From Chitinophaga rhizophila (GTDB taxonomy: Bacteria > Bacteroidota > Bacteroidia > Chitinophagales > Chitinophagaceae): a stretch of 64,000 nt of DNA. Under the pieces are notes generated by a model. That model was not told where the DNA came from. It did not search any database and worked only from the letters and a program-made list of their open reading frames with translations. The translations under genes and the position numbers were made by a program. The stretch is from contig NZ_JAICCF010000001.1 of NCBI RefSeq assembly GCF_019492185.1, forward strand, positions 930,001 through 994,000. The letters are read 5' to 3'. Shown here piece by piece: positions 45,157-54,478 of this stretch (positions within the stretch are counted from its first letter, which is position 1; each line of letters starts with the position of its first letter).

Positions 45157-47421
45157 ATGAAACATTCTGCAAAAACCCTCCTGCTATCGGCCCTATGCTC
45201 CGCTATGGCTGCTGAAGCCTATAGCCAGTCCGACTGGCAGATGCAGCCTGTGGCCATACAAACCCGCTGGGCGAAAGACGTCTCCCCTGATAACGTACTA
45301 CCTGAATACCCCCGCCCTCAAATGGTACGTCAGCAATGGAGCAACCTTAACGGACGCTGGCAGTATGCCATTACACCGAAAGAGGCCACAGCTCCCGCCA
45401 CCTTTGATGGTACCATATTGGTACCTTTTGCTGTAGAATCGGCTTTATCCGGAGTTAAAAAGCCAGTCTTACCCACACAACGGCTATGGTACAAACGCAG
45501 CTTTCCCAAACCGGCAGTCAGCGAAGGCGAAAAGGTACTGCTTCACTTCGGAGCGGTAGACTGGCAGACCAAGATCTATGTAAACGGCAAGAAAGCAGGC
45601 GAACATACTGGCGGCTATCAGCACTTCACCTTTGACATCACTACGCTACTACAGGACGGCGACAACGAACTGCTGGTAGATGTATATGACCCTACAGATC
45701 AGGGGCCTAATCCACATGGCAAACAAGTATTGGCCCCTAAAGGTATCCGTTATACTGCCACAACAGGTATCTGGCAAACGGTATGGCTGGAAACGGTACC
45801 TCCTGTTCATATTACAGACCTCATACTTACGCCCGATACCGATGGCGGATATCTTTCGCTGACCGTGCATACTTCTGGTGCCGGCAATTACACCATTGAA
45901 GCAGCGGCAAGTGCAGATGGCAAGATGAACGGCGCTGTAAAAGGACCCGCAAACCAGGCACTGAAGATCCCAATACGGGATGCGCACTTATGGAATCCAG
46001 AAGATCCATTCCTGTACGACCTTTCTGTAAAATTAATAAAAGACGGTGCAGTGAGAGATGAAGTAACATCTTACTTCGGCATGCGGAAGGTCGAAATAAA
46101 AAAAGACGAAAAAGGCCAGGAACGGATTTTCCTGAATAATCGCTATACCTATAACCTGGGTGTACTGGACCAGGGATTCTGGCCGGATGGCATCTATACT
46201 GCCCCTACTGATGAAGCACTTAAATTCGATATCGCAGCCATAAAAAGTATGGGTTTTAATACTATTCGTAAGCATATCAAGATAGAGCCTGCGCGTTGGT
46301 ATTACCATGCAGATAAACTGGGCATGCTGGTCTGGCAGGATATGGTCACCTGTGCCAGTCTTGAATCCGCCGCAAAGGCAGCTTTCGAGAAAGAGAATGC
46401 TGTCAACGTACAGCAGCTGTATAACTATCCCTCTATCATCTGCTGGGTATTGTTCAACGAAGGATGGTATAGCTATGACCAGTCCCGGCTAACGGACTGG
46501 TTCAGAAAAAAAGATCCCTCCAGACTTATTAACGGGCACACCGGAGAGAACTATGATAAGGAAGGTGCGCAGGCTGTTACCAGCAAATGGCCGGGCAGCC
46601 ATCTGGCCGATGTGCATGATTATCCGGGACCAGGCATAGCTCCGGCGGTACCGGGTAAAGCGCGCGTATTAGGTGAATGGGGAGGCGTTGGCGTACCTGT
46701 AAAAGGACACCAGTGGAACGCAGCGGCAGGATGGGGATATGTAAAGATCACCCCATCTGAAATGACCGACAAATACTCCTCCATGGTGAAAAAGCTGAAA
46801 CAATATGAAACTGACGGGCAATCCGGCTCTATCTATACAGAGCCTTTTGATGTAGAGATCGAAGAAAACGGCCTGATCACCTATGACCGTGAGGTGATCA
46901 AAGTACCCCTGGAGACTTTAAGGCAGATACATGCCCCCTTTGCACCGCAGGAATACAGCAAAAGCCTGTTATCCAGCCTGACTTTCAAAAATGCAGATAC
47001 CAGTACCATTCCTGACCCGCATCGCCGGCAATTCCTCGCATTGCTGGAGATGGATGCAGATGTGAAGAAAACCCGTAACTACAAATTGCTGGCTGATACC
47101 TTAACCGCCTATCTGGATAATGGCGGTAGCAGCTTCTCTCCTGCGAAAATAGCCGGTATATCCAAAAAGATATTTGAGGGAACCAATGACAAGGACCTGC
47201 TTAATCAGGCGTTAAAGTGGATGGAAAAAGCGGTGGATATGGAGAGAAACTCATTTACTATGAGTACATATGCCAACCTGCTTTATAAACTGGGTAACAA
47301 AGAAGAGGCCTTAAAATGGATGGATAAAGCGGTGGTCTTATCTCCGGTGGAAGAGCAACCCGGATACCAGGCTATCATGCGTAAAATGCAACAGGGCCTG
47401 CATACATGGCCTATTTTATAA
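45157..47421 (+). CDS. Glycoside hydrolase family 2 protein with C-terminal TPR-like region
   Basis: A 754-residue exported enzyme (signal M-K-H-S-A-K-T-L-L-L-S-A ... S-Q; start ATG 45157). It has a GH2 sugar-binding domain (L-H-F-G-A-V-D-W-Q-T-K-I-Y-V-N-G, about 125-145), an immunoglobulin-like domain, and a TIM barrel. Glu435 in W-V-L-F-N-E-G-W is the acid/base and Glu507 in L-G-E-W-G-G is the probable nucleophile. GH2 enzymes include beta-galactosidases, glucuronidases and mannosidases; specificity cannot be set. The last 90 residues (A-L-K-W-M-E-K-A-V-D and E-A-L-K-W-M-D-K-A-V) form two TPR-like repeats, unusual for GH2. Confidence 0.9.
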   Translation: MKHSAKTLLLSALCSAMAAEAYSQSDWQMQPVAIQTRWAKDVSPDNVLPEYPRPQMVRQQWSNLNGRWQYAITPKEATAPATFDGTILVPFAVESALSGVKKPVLPTQRLWYKRSFPKPAVSEGEKVLLHFGAVDWQTKIYVNGKKAGEHTGGYQHFTFDITTLLQDGDNELLVDVYDPTDQGPNPHGKQVLAPKGIRYTATTGIWQTVWLETVPPVHITDLILTPDTDGGYLSLTVHTSGAGNYTIEAAASADGKMNGAVKGPANQALKIPIRDAHLWNPEDPFLYDLSVKLIKDGAVRDEVTSYFGMRKVEIKKDEKGQERIFLNNRYTYNLGVLDQGFWPDGIYTAPTDEALKFDIAAIKSMGFNTIRKHIKIEPARWYYHADKLGMLVWQDMVTCASLESAAKAAFEKENAVNVQQLYNYPSIICWVLFNEGWYSYDQSRLTDWFRKKDPSRLINGHTGENYDKEGAQAVTSKWPGSHLADVHDYPGPGIAPAVPGKARVLGEWGGVGVPVKGHQWNAAAGWGYVKITPSEMTDKYSSMVKKLKQYETDGQSGSIYTEPFDVEIEENGLITYDREVIKVPLETLRQIHAPFAPQEYSKSLLSSLTFKNADTSTIPDPHRRQFLALLEMDADVKKTRNYKLLADTLTAYLDNGGSSFSPAKIAGISKKIFEGTNDKDLLNQALKWMEKAVDMERNSFTMSTYANLLYKLGNKEEALKWMDKAVVLSPVEEQPGYQAIMRKMQQGLHTWPIL

Positions 47422-47424
47422 TGA

Positions 47425-47458
47425 AACAGGGTGTATCCTGCTAAAGATACACCCTGTT
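47425..47458. terminator. Terminator between GH2 and helicase genes
   Basis: A perfect 13-bp stem (47425-47437 with 47446-47458, 8-nt loop) fills the gap between the convergent genes; T-runs are short on both sides. Confidence 0.75.
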
Positions 47459-47463
47459 ACTAA

Positions 47464-48804
47464 TTATCTCTTTCTCTTTGGTTTAGCGCCCCTGGTCTTA
47501 GGTTTGCCGTACTTCTTCTTCATTTTGTCTGCGTGAGAGATCTTCACATTGACCTTCCTGTTCTTAGCCAGCTTCTCATGAAACGCGGGTCCGACATCTT
47601 CCCGGCTTGGCAGTTTAATCAGGAAGTTCTTCATCTTCACCTGTGGCTTTTCATCTTCTGTAAGCACCTCAGAGATCTCCAGTTCTTCCGGTAATGGTAA
47701 CAGCGATATTGTATAATTCATCAGGGCTTCGATCCTGTCCTTATTCTCTGTTTCCCAAGGCTTGGTGAACAGAATAGACTGTCCTTCCTTATCCGCACGA
47801 CCAGTTCTACCTATGCGGTGCATATAGCTCTCGGGTACTTCCGGGGTATCAAAACTGATTACATGCGATACTTCTGCGATATCCAGACCTCTGGCAATGA
47901 TGTCTGTGGCTATAATGAAGCGGTAGGTACCGTCTTTGAACTTATTAACCGTATTGAAACGGTGGTTCTGTGCTTTATTTGAGTGAATAACACCGGCTTG
48001 TTCAGGGAATTTAGACTCCAGCTGTTCATACAGGTCATTGGCCATCTCCTTGGTTGCAACAAACACCAGTACTTTGTTCATTGAGGCGTCTTTTGCCAGC
48101 AATAGCTGCAGGAGATTCACCTTAGTATGGAAGTTAGGCACATCATAGGCATGCTGGCTGATGTTTTTCAACGGTGTACCAGCCGGAGCCGCTTCTACGG
48201 TAACTGGTGCGTTGAAATGCGTTTCAATCAGCTTTTCTACGTCGTCTGTGATAGTCGCTGAAAACAGCAGGTTTTGTCTTCTGACAGGTAAAAGATCGAG
48301 GATGCGTTCTACCTGCGGACGAAAGCCCAGGTTCAGCATCTCATCCATTTCATCAATAACAATCCTTTTAATAGCTTTCAGCTTCAGCGTACCGCTCAGC
48401 ACTATATCCACCAGACGGCCTGGTGTTGCTACTACAAAGTCCAGTTTACCGGAGGCGGTTTCCATCTGAGGATTCATATTCACTCCTCCATAAAACCCGG
48501 CCACTTCAACGCTCATATAGGGCGTCAGCTGTTTTATGGCATCTACCACCTGTACTACCAGTTCACGGGTAGGCACAATGATAAGTACCTGGGGAAAGCG
48601 TTCCTTAGAGAATTTAAACTGTCGCAGACAAGGCAACAGATAGGCGAAAGTCTTTCCCGTACCGGTCTGGGCAATGCCGCATACGTCCTGCCCGGACATC
48701 ACTACTGAGAACACCTTTTGCTGTATGATCGTCGGCGTTGTATAGCCCAGATCACCCAATGCATTCAGTAAAGGTCTGCTCAGGTTTAAGTCTTCAAAAG
48801 TCAT
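47464..48804 (-). CDS. DEAD-box ATP-dependent RNA helicase
   Basis: A 446-residue helicase; the start M-T-F-E-D-L at 48804 fits the family. It has the Q motif (P-T-I-I-Q), A-Q-T-G-T-G-K-T at 45-52, P-T-R-E-L, T-P-G-R, motif II D-E-M-D at 151-154 (a variant of D-E-A-D), S-A-T at 182-184, A-R-G-L-D and H-R-I-G-R-T-G-R. The tail is highly basic (K-K-K-Y-G-K-P-K-T-R-G-A-K-P-K-R-K-R), typical of RNA-binding extensions in RhlE/DbpA-type proteins. It probably acts in ribosome assembly or RNA turnover. Confidence 0.93.
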   Translation of the reverse strand: MTFEDLNLSRPLLNALGDLGYTTPTIIQQKVFSVVMSGQDVCGIAQTGTGKTFAYLLPCLRQFKFSKERFPQVLIIVPTRELVVQVVDAIKQLTPYMSVEVAGFYGGVNMNPQMETASGKLDFVVATPGRLVDIVLSGTLKLKAIKRIVIDEMDEMLNLGFRPQVERILDLLPVRRQNLLFSATITDDVEKLIETHFNAPVTVEAAPAGTPLKNISQHAYDVPNFHTKVNLLQLLLAKDASMNKVLVFVATKEMANDLYEQLESKFPEQAGVIHSNKAQNHRFNTVNKFKDGTYRFIIATDIIARGLDIAEVSHVISFDTPEVPESYMHRIGRTGRADKEGQSILFTKPWETENKDRIEALMNYTISLLPLPEELEISEVLTEDEKPQVKMKNFLIKLPSREDVGPAFHEKLAKNRKVNVKISHADKMKKKYGKPKTRGAKPKRKR

Positions 48805-48867
48805 AATACTGATAAAAATGAACGGCAAAGGTACTGCTAATCCTGCACATTCATTGCCCCAGGTGCA

Positions 48868-49380
48868 TTAACTGTCAAACCGGAGCCAGGAGGGGAAGTA
48901 TTCCTGAACAAATGCCGCATCTGTCCGGGCGCGAAGACGACGGCTTACAAGCTGCAACAATAACAGCAGCCCTGCCGTCATTGCCAGTGTAACACAACAG
49001 AACATGCCTGCCGGAATATCACGGGCATACAGGTACATATTATATTCCTGGGTGTTCATCACCAGGAATACTACTGCACCGGCAGCATAAGTGAATATAA
49101 TTGTCATCAGAGACTTGGTCATCCTCAACCAGTATCGATCCTCCCTGGACGATACCATCTCGGCCAGATTCAGTACCAGCAAGGTAAGGCTAAGGCCATA
49201 GGTGAATATACGTTCCTGGTAAATAGTCTTCCTTTCCGCTTCCAGCAGCGTACTCTTGAAACCCAGATAAAGAATATTATTCGGGATCATCATTGTTAAC
49301 CAATATATTATACCAAAGCCCACAACAATGCCGATATAAGGAAGAAACCCGCGGAATGCCATTAAGGAAATATTTGACAC
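48868..49380 (-). CDS. Integral membrane protein of unknown function
   Basis: A 170-residue protein with four predicted membrane helices (about 12-32, 60-75, 86-106 and 124-146) and a basic C-terminal tail (R-R-L-R-A-R). The family is not recognised. An ATG seven codons downstream could also be the start. It lies 63 bp upstream of the helicase gene on the same strand and may share its transcript. Confidence 0.6.
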   Translation of the reverse strand: MSNISLMAFRGFLPYIGIVVGFGIIYWLTMMIPNNILYLGFKSTLLEAERKTIYQERIFTYGLSLTLLVLNLAEMVSSREDRYWLRMTKSLMTIIFTYAAGAVVFLVMNTQEYNMYLYARDIPAGMFCCVTLAMTAGLLLLLQLVSRRLRARTDAAFVQEYFPSWLRFDS

Positions 49381-49737
49381 AAATATATAAACTTAAGTAT
49401 ATATATCTTAGTCCAAAGTATCCTCAAGTTATGCAGAACTTATCCCGATTCTGGAGACTACGAGGGTATCTCCGATGAAGAAAAAATTATTTGGAAATGA
49501 TAATCAGCTGGTTAAGAACACGGCACGTCAGAACAAATGCCGGCCGGGGCTGCCGTACTTCCGGCTTCCAAATAACGACCAGCACCTCGCCTATTACGCC
49601 AATCAGTAGTATTATTCTACCACACATGCACGCTTTAAGGCATGCAGCAATTGAACCTTTTTGAGTTATCAGTATGAAACAGACCGCTCAGTCCATCATC
49701 TTTGCAAGGCTGAACGGGGTATAATCCTGACCAGTTG
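49381..49737. other. Intergenic region, 357 bp
   Basis: No gene is supported. It lies between the membrane-protein gene (start at 49380) and the end of the glycerophosphodiesterase gene, both on the minus strand. GCATGC-type short palindromes and a GCCGG-rich patch (49540-49566) may belong to a terminator, but no clean hairpin with a T-run was found. Confidence 0.4.
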
Positions 49738-50631
49738 TTATTGATAACTGCCGGTGATTTTGATTAATCTGTCAGGATAATCAGTGATGATGCCATCAAC
49801 ATCCATAGATAGTATCTTCTGCATATCTGCCGGTTCATTCACTGTCCAGGGTAATATCTTTATCTTTTTTGCGTGCGCTTCTTTTACTAATGCCGGAGAC
49901 ATCATCAGGTAATGCGGACTGTAGATCGCGGGTGTAAAACCAAGCTTTTTCAGATTATCAGCCAGACTTTCCTTGTTCATTACCAGTAAGGCCAGTACCT
50001 GGTTGGGATCGGTTTTATGAATTACCTGCAGCGTACGTACATCAAAAGACTGGATGGTTACCCTGTCTGCTATGTGTTTCTTTTTAATCACCTCCATCAC
50101 CATGGCAGCAAATACGTCCGGCTTAGGATGAAATTTGTCATCGCCCTCCGCACTGCACTTTGTCTCTATATTGTACTTAACCGGCTTCAGACGATGTAGT
50201 TTCACATATGCTTCCACACTATCAATCAGGTCGGCCAGCAAAGGCTTATATGTCTTCATTTTCACCTGTTCCGGAAATTTCGCATGATACTTTGTACCCA
50301 CATCAAACTTTCGGATGCTATCATAGGTCATCGTGTACAATGCATACTGCTTTTCTTCCTGTCTGGTGATATCTGTTCCATCCGGTCTACGGATAAAGTC
50401 GGCCGACATAAATACGTCATGCGACACAACTACCTTCTTATCAGCCGATATGACACAATCCAGTTCCAGTGTGCTAACACCCAGATCAATGGCATGCAGC
50501 ATAGCAGGGATGGTATTTTCCGGCATCAATCCACGGCCTCCACGGTGTGCCTGTATGTCTACCTGTTTTTGGGCACAAACATTTGCTGCATACAGCACAA
50601 TTAATAATGGTAAAAGAAAAGAACGTTTCAT
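49738..50631 (-). CDS. Glycerophosphodiester phosphodiesterase
   Basis: A 297-residue exported GDPD (signal peptide ending in V-C-A-Q). Active-site residues are in place: His29-Arg30 in A-H-R-G-G-R-G, P-E38-N39-T, Glu56-x-Asp58 (L-E-L-D) and His71 in V-V-S-H-D, with the C-terminal P-W-T-V-N and G-I-I-T-D-Y-P-D of the TIM barrel. It cleaves glycerophosphodiesters to glycerol-3-phosphate and an alcohol in the periplasm, so it recycles phospholipid head groups. It is monocistronic. Confidence 0.93.
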   Translation of the reverse strand: MKRSFLLPLLIVLYAANVCAQKQVDIQAHRGGRGLMPENTIPAMLHAIDLGVSTLELDCVISADKKVVVSHDVFMSADFIRRPDGTDITRQEEKQYALYTMTYDSIRKFDVGTKYHAKFPEQVKMKTYKPLLADLIDSVEAYVKLHRLKPVKYNIETKCSAEGDDKFHPKPDVFAAMVMEVIKKKHIADRVTIQSFDVRTLQVIHKTDPNQVLALLVMNKESLADNLKKLGFTPAIYSPHYLMMSPALVKEAHAKKIKILPWTVNEPADMQKILSMDVDGIITDYPDRLIKITGSYQ

Positions 50632-50834
50632 GCTATATCTGGTTATAAGAGCAAGTTGATACTTTAATGAAGAAAATTAAAATTATCTTAATGTTAAGAG
50701 AATAAGGTTATTTTTTTTGCCAGTTTCATTTTCATATGTACATTTAGTTGATACTGCTAAGGCGGTATTTCCCTCCCAAATTTAAATCCTCAGGCGTTAA
50801 ACATTGATAGTTTGTTAATCTAAAATTCTTCTAT

Positions 50835-51479
50835 ATGGGGAACAAATCTTTCTATGATCTTGATTATATCATAGAACTGAATGAGCAACGGCTGGAACAA
50901 TATACCAACGCGTTGCAAAAGAATACGGAGAAGTTCACCACGTTACTGGTGATCTATTCTACGCTGTGCATATTTCTTGTGCCGGTTAGCCAGCAATTAC
51001 TGATTGAACAAAAGACGACTGATTGGAGAATTTACTGGGCTTACTATGTTTACACAGGGGCATTTATCCTGTCTGTAACATTTGCTGTGTTACAAATACT
51101 GCCAGGAAAACAAAATCTGTTACCAGAGCCATATACTTACTACAGAGCAGTGAAATATATGTATGAAGAACAAGGATTCAATCAGCATGAAACTGATCTT
51201 CTTACTAAATCAGCCTACATCGAACAACTGGAAGTAAGAACTGAAATACAAAGCATCAAATTGCAACGGAAAACATCATTTTACAACATTGCCTTTTATC
51301 TTGCAATTATCGCCTGCATTGCTTACCTATATTGCATTTGGAATCATCTAAATATCGAAAAAAACAATAAAAAACAGCTCAAATCAACAGCAGTTTCTGT
51401 AGTTTTACAAAAAGCAAATATATGTGGAGAAGAAAACAAAAATTCAAACCAATTGATGATTTTGCAGTCAAAAAACTAA
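50835..51479 (+). CDS. Three-helix membrane protein of unknown function
   Basis: A 214-residue protein. A short helical N-terminus rich in Glu/Asn (about 10-32) is followed by two membrane helices (about 36-56 and 70-92), a long cytosolic coiled-coil-like middle, and a third helix (about 150-168) with a basic tail. The arrangement resembles small membrane effectors such as SLATT-type proteins in outline only; no nucleotide-sensing domain is attached. The family is not recognised. It overlaps the next small gene by 58 bp, which implies coupled translation. It is markedly AT-rich against its neighbours. Confidence 0.6.
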   Translation: MGNKSFYDLDYIIELNEQRLEQYTNALQKNTEKFTTLLVIYSTLCIFLVPVSQQLLIEQKTTDWRIYWAYYVYTGAFILSVTFAVLQILPGKQNLLPEPYTYYRAVKYMYEEQGFNQHETDLLTKSAYIEQLEVRTEIQSIKLQRKTSFYNIAFYLAIIACIAYLYCIWNHLNIEKNNKKQLKSTAVSVVLQKANICGEENKNSNQLMILQSKN

Positions 51480-51661
51480 CTTATAAATTACCGGGTGTGG
51501 ACAACAGCAAAATAGTTCCGGTAGATTTTGTTCGGGGTACAGAATATTTTTGGGGATTCATTCCTGACAAATATCAGCCCAAGCCGATTACAGAAATTAT
51601 ACTTGAGCAGATTGCAGAGAAGAGGAAACAAGAAAGAGAAGCTGCCAACAAACAGCAATAA
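51422..51661 (+). CDS. Small basic protein overlapping the upstream membrane protein
   Basis: A 79-residue protein in another frame from the gene it overlaps, starting at an ATG inside it. It begins M-W-R-R-K-Q-K-F-K-P and ends in a charged helix (E-I-I-L-E-Q-I-A-E-K-R-K-Q-E-R-E). It has no membrane helix. It continues well past the upstream stop, so it is not a pure shadow, and a terminator follows at once. The function is unknown; it may be a partner of the membrane protein. Confidence 0.5.
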   Translation: MWRRKQKFKPIDDFAVKKLTYKLPGVDNSKIVPVDFVRGTEYFWGFIPDKYQPKPITEIILEQIAEKRKQEREAANKQQ

Positions 51662-51683
51662 CCGCCTGAAAACGGTTATTGCT
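51654..51683. terminator. Terminator between the small gene and the fucosidase gene
   Basis: A perfect 11-bp stem (AGCAATAACCG at 51654-51664 with its complement at 51673-51683) overlaps the stop codon at 51659-51661 and separates convergent genes. Confidence 0.75.
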
Positions 51684-51710
51684 GAAGCTATAGACCTGTA
51701 TACACGATCA

Positions 51711-53054
51711 TCACTTTGCTCCATCCAACGTGCTTTGCTTGTACGCATTGATCACTGGTCTGTATTTCACATGTTCTATCTTAATCACCACAGGATTCGG
51801 CCACTTCCTATCCGTATAGAAGCGTTGTCCGTTAACGGCGCTGATTAACAGGCCAACAGGTGTAGACTGCATGTAAATACCTGCGTCAAACCCCTCCTTA
51901 TATTCAACCAGCTCACTGGCATATCCTAATATTGACACCTTAGTTTGGGGCGTTCCTTCCAGTGTACGCAGCACCAGTTCCTTACGCTCTCCATACTTCC
52001 AGTCTTTACCACCTGGTACAAATGCATACACTGTACTGGTGTCTTTACCTCGTGTAAACCACACATTTCCTTCCTTCGCAATGTTCCAGGGCCTTACACC
52101 ATGTACGGCTTCACCGTTGGCGAGGTTCCACAGCGCCAGCTCCCGTAGCAGTGCCTCTTGTTCTATCTGGATCTCACCATCAGGCTTAGGCCCCACATTC
52201 AGCAAGAGGTTCCCTCCTTTCGCACGGGTTTCGATCAACATATTGATCATTTCAGTACCTGATTTCTGCGGGTCATTTGTTGGCTTATATTGCCAGTCTG
52301 TTCCCATCGTAAAGCAGGCTTCCCAGGGACCAGGCATAATACCTTCCGGCAATTCCTGCTCAGGAGTGTTCATCTGTCCGCGGGTTACTACTATCTCAGG
52401 TTGCAATTCCCAGGCATATTCTTTCAATCCTTCTGCCGGTCCGTCGAAGAAGATGAAATCTATCTTACCGTAATTACTCAGCAATTCCTTTAGCTGAGCC
52501 TTGTCATATGCCATTAACCCTGGATTCTTTTCCGGGAAATGTTGTGGCAACTGCATTCTGCCGATCGGTACTTTCTGCTTGTAGAGGTAATAAAAATCTT
52601 CGGGCGAGAAGTAGAGACCGATGGCAATACCCTGTTTACGGAATGCATCCAGGATGGCGCGGGTGGCATCCTTCTTAAACGGTGTATTCATGATGTTGAA
52701 TGGCGTTGTCTTGGTATCCCACATACAGAAACCAGCGTGATGCTTGGCAGTGAAAACGACGTACTTCATACCCGCCAGTTTTGCCAGCACAGCCCAATCA
52801 TCCGGGTTAAATTTGTGTGGATTGAATGTTTTGGGCAATTCGGTAGTAAAACGCTGCAGGTAGTCATCTGAAGCGCCTGCCATGGAGTGGCTGATCACAG
52901 CACCTACCTGTACGTCCAAGCTCCAGTGAATAAACATCCCTAAACCAAGGTCCATAAACCACTTCTCTTTTGCCGGATCATTGGCTGTTTTTTGCGCATC
53001 TGCATGCATTGACATGACAAGGCAGGAGACTGCCAGGAAAACTTTCTTAAACAT
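51711..53054 (-). CDS. Alpha-L-fucosidase (GH29)
   Basis: A 447-residue exported enzyme (signal M-F-K-K-V-F-L-A-V-S ... H-A-D-A-Q). It has G-M-F-I-H-W-S (His43-Trp44), T-A-K-H-H-A-G-F at 102-109 and the nucleophile Asp204 in I-D-F-I-F-F-D-G, all GH29 marks. A beta-sandwich follows from about 345. It removes alpha-linked L-fucose from glycans in the periplasm or at the surface. The position of the acid/base residue is variable in this family and is not assigned. It is not in a polysaccharide utilisation locus here. Confidence 0.92.
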   Translation of the reverse strand: MFKKVFLAVSCLVMSMHADAQKTANDPAKEKWFMDLGLGMFIHWSLDVQVGAVISHSMAGASDDYLQRFTTELPKTFNPHKFNPDDWAVLAKLAGMKYVVFTAKHHAGFCMWDTKTTPFNIMNTPFKKDATRAILDAFRKQGIAIGLYFSPEDFYYLYKQKVPIGRMQLPQHFPEKNPGLMAYDKAQLKELLSNYGKIDFIFFDGPAEGLKEYAWELQPEIVVTRGQMNTPEQELPEGIMPGPWEACFTMGTDWQYKPTNDPQKSGTEMINMLIETRAKGGNLLLNVGPKPDGEIQIEQEALLRELALWNLANGEAVHGVRPWNIAKEGNVWFTRGKDTSTVYAFVPGGKDWKYGERKELVLRTLEGTPQTKVSILGYASELVEYKEGFDAGIYMQSTPVGLLISAVNGQRFYTDRKWPNPVVIKIEHVKYRPVINAYKQSTLDGAK

Positions 53055-53467
53055 AGCTTGTTGACATTTGGCTGAAGAATAATAATACGGAAATAAGAAT
53101 TAAGTATCAGCATTTTGTCAACCGAAATGCCAACCATATTCCAGGTGCCGAAGCGCCCGGTGGCATTACCGCACAGCCGGTTTCCGGGCCATATAGGGGT
53201 ACCGGGTACTATCAGCCGTTATGACTAAAAAGGCGCTTGCAAAAACGAAATAAAATGTTAAAAAATGGCAGGAAATTAGCCAAGCAGGAAGCTGCTTATG
53301 TAAAAGGAATGTTAATTAGGCATAAACAGGCTATAAACCGCTCAGATTCCAACCTGCAGGCCAGGGGGGCCACTTAAGCTTCAAATGCCCTATATCAGGG
53401 CATTACAGGGCAATAAACTCATAGCACATTAAATGGTAATTTCAGGGGTCTATCCCACTAAAATACA
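53055..53467. other. Intergenic region between divergent fucosidase and acyltransferase genes
   Basis: No gene is seen in about 410 bp. A small hairpin ATGCCCT/AGGGCAT occurs at 53385-53403. Promoters of the flanking genes must lie here and just beyond. Confidence 0.4.
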
Positions 53468-53499
53468 TTGCTTTATATTTATAATTAATTGTAATTTTG
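53468..53499 (+). promoter_or_regulatory. Promoter of the acyltransferase gene, possibly leaderless
   Basis: TTG (53468-53470) and TAATTTTG (53492-53499) are 21 bases apart, a good fit to the Bacteroidota -33/-7 promoter. The ATG at 53505 is only five bases beyond the -7 box, which would make transcript and coding sequence start almost together. Confidence 0.45.
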
Positions 53500-53504
53500 A
53501 CCTG

Positions 53505-54410
53505 ATGCTGACTTATTATATCCTACTTCCGTTCATCTACCTGATCTCCCTATTGCCGTTTCCGTTATTTTACGGCATTTGTGATATCATGTTTGTGCTG
53601 TTGTACTATGTGATTGGATATCGCAAAAAGGTAGTATTACAAAATCTGCAAAACGCTTTCCCCGAGAAATCTCCCGGGGAGATAGAGCGAATCCGCCGGC
53701 AATTTTACCGCTATTTCTGTGATTTGCTGCTGGAAACATTCAAAACGCTGACCATTTCCAGAGAAGCTGCTATCAGACGCTGCAAACTGACACCTGAAGC
53801 CCAGGCGTTGTTTGACCGCTATGCTGCAGAGAACAGAAGCATCATAATAGTCATGGGCCACTACGGCAACTGGGAATGGGCCGGCAATACCTTCAGCCTG
53901 CAAGGGAAACATCACCTGTATGTAGTGTACCATCCACTTACCAACAAATACTTCAACGGACTGATGTACCGTATGCGTACGCGCTTTGGTACTGGTCTGA
54001 TTGCTATGAAAGATACTTTCCGGGATATGGTGGCGCATAAAAGCGAACTGGATGCAACTGCCTTTATCGCCGATCAGACGCCCGCTCCTAACAGCGCTTA
54101 CTGGACCACTTTCCTGAATCAGGATACGCCTGTCTTCCAGGGTACAGAGAAGATTGCCCGCAAAATGAACTACCCTGTCGTATATGTCAGGGTACAGCGC
54201 GTTAAACGCGGGTACTACGAAATATCAGCACGCACTCTTTTCGATCAGCCAGCTGCCACGAAAGACGGGGAAATCACCACCGCTCATACGCAGGCACTGG
54301 AACAGGATATCTGTGCACAACCTGCCTATTGGCTGTGGAGTCACAGAAGATGGAAACACCAACGACCGACGCCGGCAAAAGAAGTCACCGCTGCGGCGTC
54401 CGCTATTTAA
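53505..54410 (+). CDS. LpxL/HtrB-like lipid A acyltransferase
   Basis: A 301-residue membrane-bound acyltransferase; the start at 53505 (M-L-T-Y-Y-I-L-L-P-F) gives the usual N-terminal membrane helix. The catalytic motif is His119-x4-Glu124 (G-H-Y-G-N-W-E). D-Q-T-P, G-T-E-K-I-A-R and the closing W-L-W-S-H-R-R-W-K are conserved in the LpxL/LpxM family, which adds secondary acyl chains to lipid A. Bacteroidota members may also acylate aminolipids. The desaturase gene follows by 68 bp and may be co-transcribed. Confidence 0.92.
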   Translation: MLTYYILLPFIYLISLLPFPLFYGICDIMFVLLYYVIGYRKKVVLQNLQNAFPEKSPGEIERIRRQFYRYFCDLLLETFKTLTISREAAIRRCKLTPEAQALFDRYAAENRSIIIVMGHYGNWEWAGNTFSLQGKHHLYVVYHPLTNKYFNGLMYRMRTRFGTGLIAMKDTFRDMVAHKSELDATAFIADQTPAPNSAYWTTFLNQDTPVFQGTEKIARKMNYPVVYVRVQRVKRGYYEISARTLFDQPAATKDGEITTAHTQALEQDICAQPAYWLWSHRRWKHQRPTPAKEVTAAASAI

Positions 54411-54478
54411 ACCGGCGACATATAGCACCTGCAACATCCAATTTTTAACTATCCATTCCTATATACACACAACAATCA

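Noticed and set aside
49293..49478. 61-codon plus-strand frame
   Set aside because: It starts antisense to the membrane-protein gene and lacks any recognisable pattern.
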